A DNA stretch of 64,000 bases. It comes from Clostridiales bacterium CHKCI001. Its GTDB lineage: Bacteria > Bacillota > Clostridia > Lachnospirales > Lachnospiraceae. Position numbers and translations under genes: made by a program. The stretch lies in assembly GCA_900045905.1 (NCBI GenBank), contig FCNS01000036.1, forward strand, positions 1 to 64,000, written 5' to 3'. Shown one piece after another: positions 63,411-64,000 of this stretch (position 1 is its first letter; the number at the start of each line of letters is the position of its first letter). Under the pieces are notes generated by a model. That model had not been told where the DNA came from. It saw nothing but the letters and a program-made list of their open reading frames with translations, and did no database searches.

Positions 63411-63962
63411 TTATCTTTTTCGTTTATTTTTTAATGTTCGAATCGCTGTTCCACTTAAAATCCCTATCAAGGATGGAAGGAATGCCAAACACACTGCAAC
63501 TCCATTTGTATTGTGAAAAACACCCCAAGGTATGAAAACCCCAATCGCTCCAAATATGATTGGTATAAGCCACTTTATTTTTGTATCTCGCATTCCAATC
63601 AAAATAGAACTAATCAATGCTGCTAATGGAAGGATAAAATAAAAATTCAATAATGTATACCCCATCTCATCCCCTGGTTGTAGAAAGAATATTCCCTGAA
63701 CTATAATTAGTATTGCTACAGTAATAAAAGCAGATATCATTGCCACGGTAATCGTATGTTTTCGGAACCTGTTTCGAAATCTTTTGATTGGCTCTGTATC
63801 ACAAATAATCTCTGGCTCTTTTTCCCTCATCTGACTCAGAATCTTTTGACACTCCTCACACTCTGCTAAATGCTCTTCTATTAGCTCTCTGCTCTTTGCA
63901 CTAACCATATTTTCCACATATAATGGAAGTAGATCTTTGATTACATCACAATCTATCTTCAT
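63411..63962 (-). CDS. Anti-sigma factor with zinc-binding (ZAS) domain
   Basis: A 183-aa protein. The N-terminal zinc finger has Cys5 and EEHLAECEECQKIL (His-x3-Cys-x2-Cys). Four or so hydrophobic segments follow from about residue 70. The ATG overlaps the stop of the upstream sigma-factor tail (ATGA), so they are co-translated. It should hold that sigma factor at the membrane until a signal releases it. Confidence 0.85.
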   Translation of the reverse strand: MKIDCDVIKDLLPLYVENMVSAKSRELIEEHLAECEECQKILSQMREKEPEIICDTEPIKRFRNRFRKHTITVAMISAFITVAILIIVQGIFFLQPGDEMGYTLLNFYFILPLAALISSILIGMRDTKIKWLIPIIFGAIGVFIPWGVFHNTNGVAVCLAFLPSLIGILSGTAIRTLKNKRKR

Positions 63963-64000
63963 ACCATTCCCTCCATTTCTTTTTGTAATTTTTGCTTGGC
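63959..64000 (-). CDS. Sigma factor C-terminus (partial, runs off the window)
   Basis: The last 13 codons, AKQKLQKEMEGMV and a stop, read into the window from the right edge. The Lys-rich end resembles the tail of ECF sigma factors after region 4, and the overlap with an anti-sigma gene supports this. Only this tail is visible. Confidence 0.6.
   Translation of the reverse strand, partial: AKQKLQKEMEGMV

Overview
The window looks like chromosome from a low-GC, anaerobic gut Firmicute, most likely a member of the Lachnospiraceae. The grounds are strong GGAGG ribosome-binding sites, consensus TTGACA/TATAAT promoters, a T-box riboswitch, a phosphorolytic beta-mannan pathway, ChW repeats on a secreted enzyme, a rubredoxin/hemerythrin pair and ferredoxin-type oxidoreductases. 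No species name can be fixed from the sequence alone.

Layout. 0-1.3 kb: an IS200/IS605 element whose TnpB-like gene carries an in-frame stop. 1.3-5 kb: a GH31 alpha-glucosidase and an orphan lipoprotein. 5.3-11.6 kb: a Trp T-box (UGG specifier) and the operon trpE-G-D-C-B-A, which lacks trpF. 11.6-12.4 kb: a frameshifted membrane-anchored gene and a 47-aa membrane peptide. 12.8-15.8 kb: a GntR/FCD regulator, an AEC transporter and a GH28 glycosidase with no signal peptide. 15.8-19.1 kb: housekeeping genes (CsoR-like sensor, Met aminopeptidase with SEC-C finger, CorA-like channel, 2-hydroxyacid dehydrogenase). 19.2-27.4 kb: a maltose/alpha-glucan operon (PTS IIABC, an EEP-family protein, MalQ, GH13, a 34-aa peptide) facing a LacI regulator, with LacI-type palindromes between them.

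27.5-43.4 kb is a beta-mannan utilisation locus. It holds two tandem LacI paralogues, a YesL-type membrane pair, two GH130 phosphorylases flanking a cellobiose 2-epimerase, an AraC regulator, a secreted CBM-GH26-CBM mannanase with six ChW repeats, two sugar permeases and a lipoprotein binding protein. Inferred route: the surface mannanase cuts mannan, the ABC importer takes up manno-oligosaccharides (its ATPase is not in the window), MOP shortens them, the epimerase turns mannobiose into mannosyl-glucose, and MGP phosphorolyses that to mannose-1-phosphate plus glucose.

43.7-47.6 kb: a 48-aa acidic ORF with an unusual hairpin leader, rubredoxin-hemerythrin, and a two-subunit (LacL/LacM-like) beta-galactosidase. 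47.7-58.4 kb: a winged-helix/4Fe-4S protein, an ABC exporter pair, a DUF969-DUF979-pcp operon, a MATE pump, an XRE membrane regulator, a ferredoxin-type aldo-keto reductase and a Gfo/Idh/MocA dehydrogenase. 58.5-61 kb is a patch of gene debris (response-regulator and PIN-domain remnants) and unrecognised small genes. 61-64 kb: a four-helix protein, a BlaR1/BlaI pair with palindromic operators, and an anti-sigma factor behind the tail of a sigma factor. No tRNA, rRNA or CRISPR array was seen.
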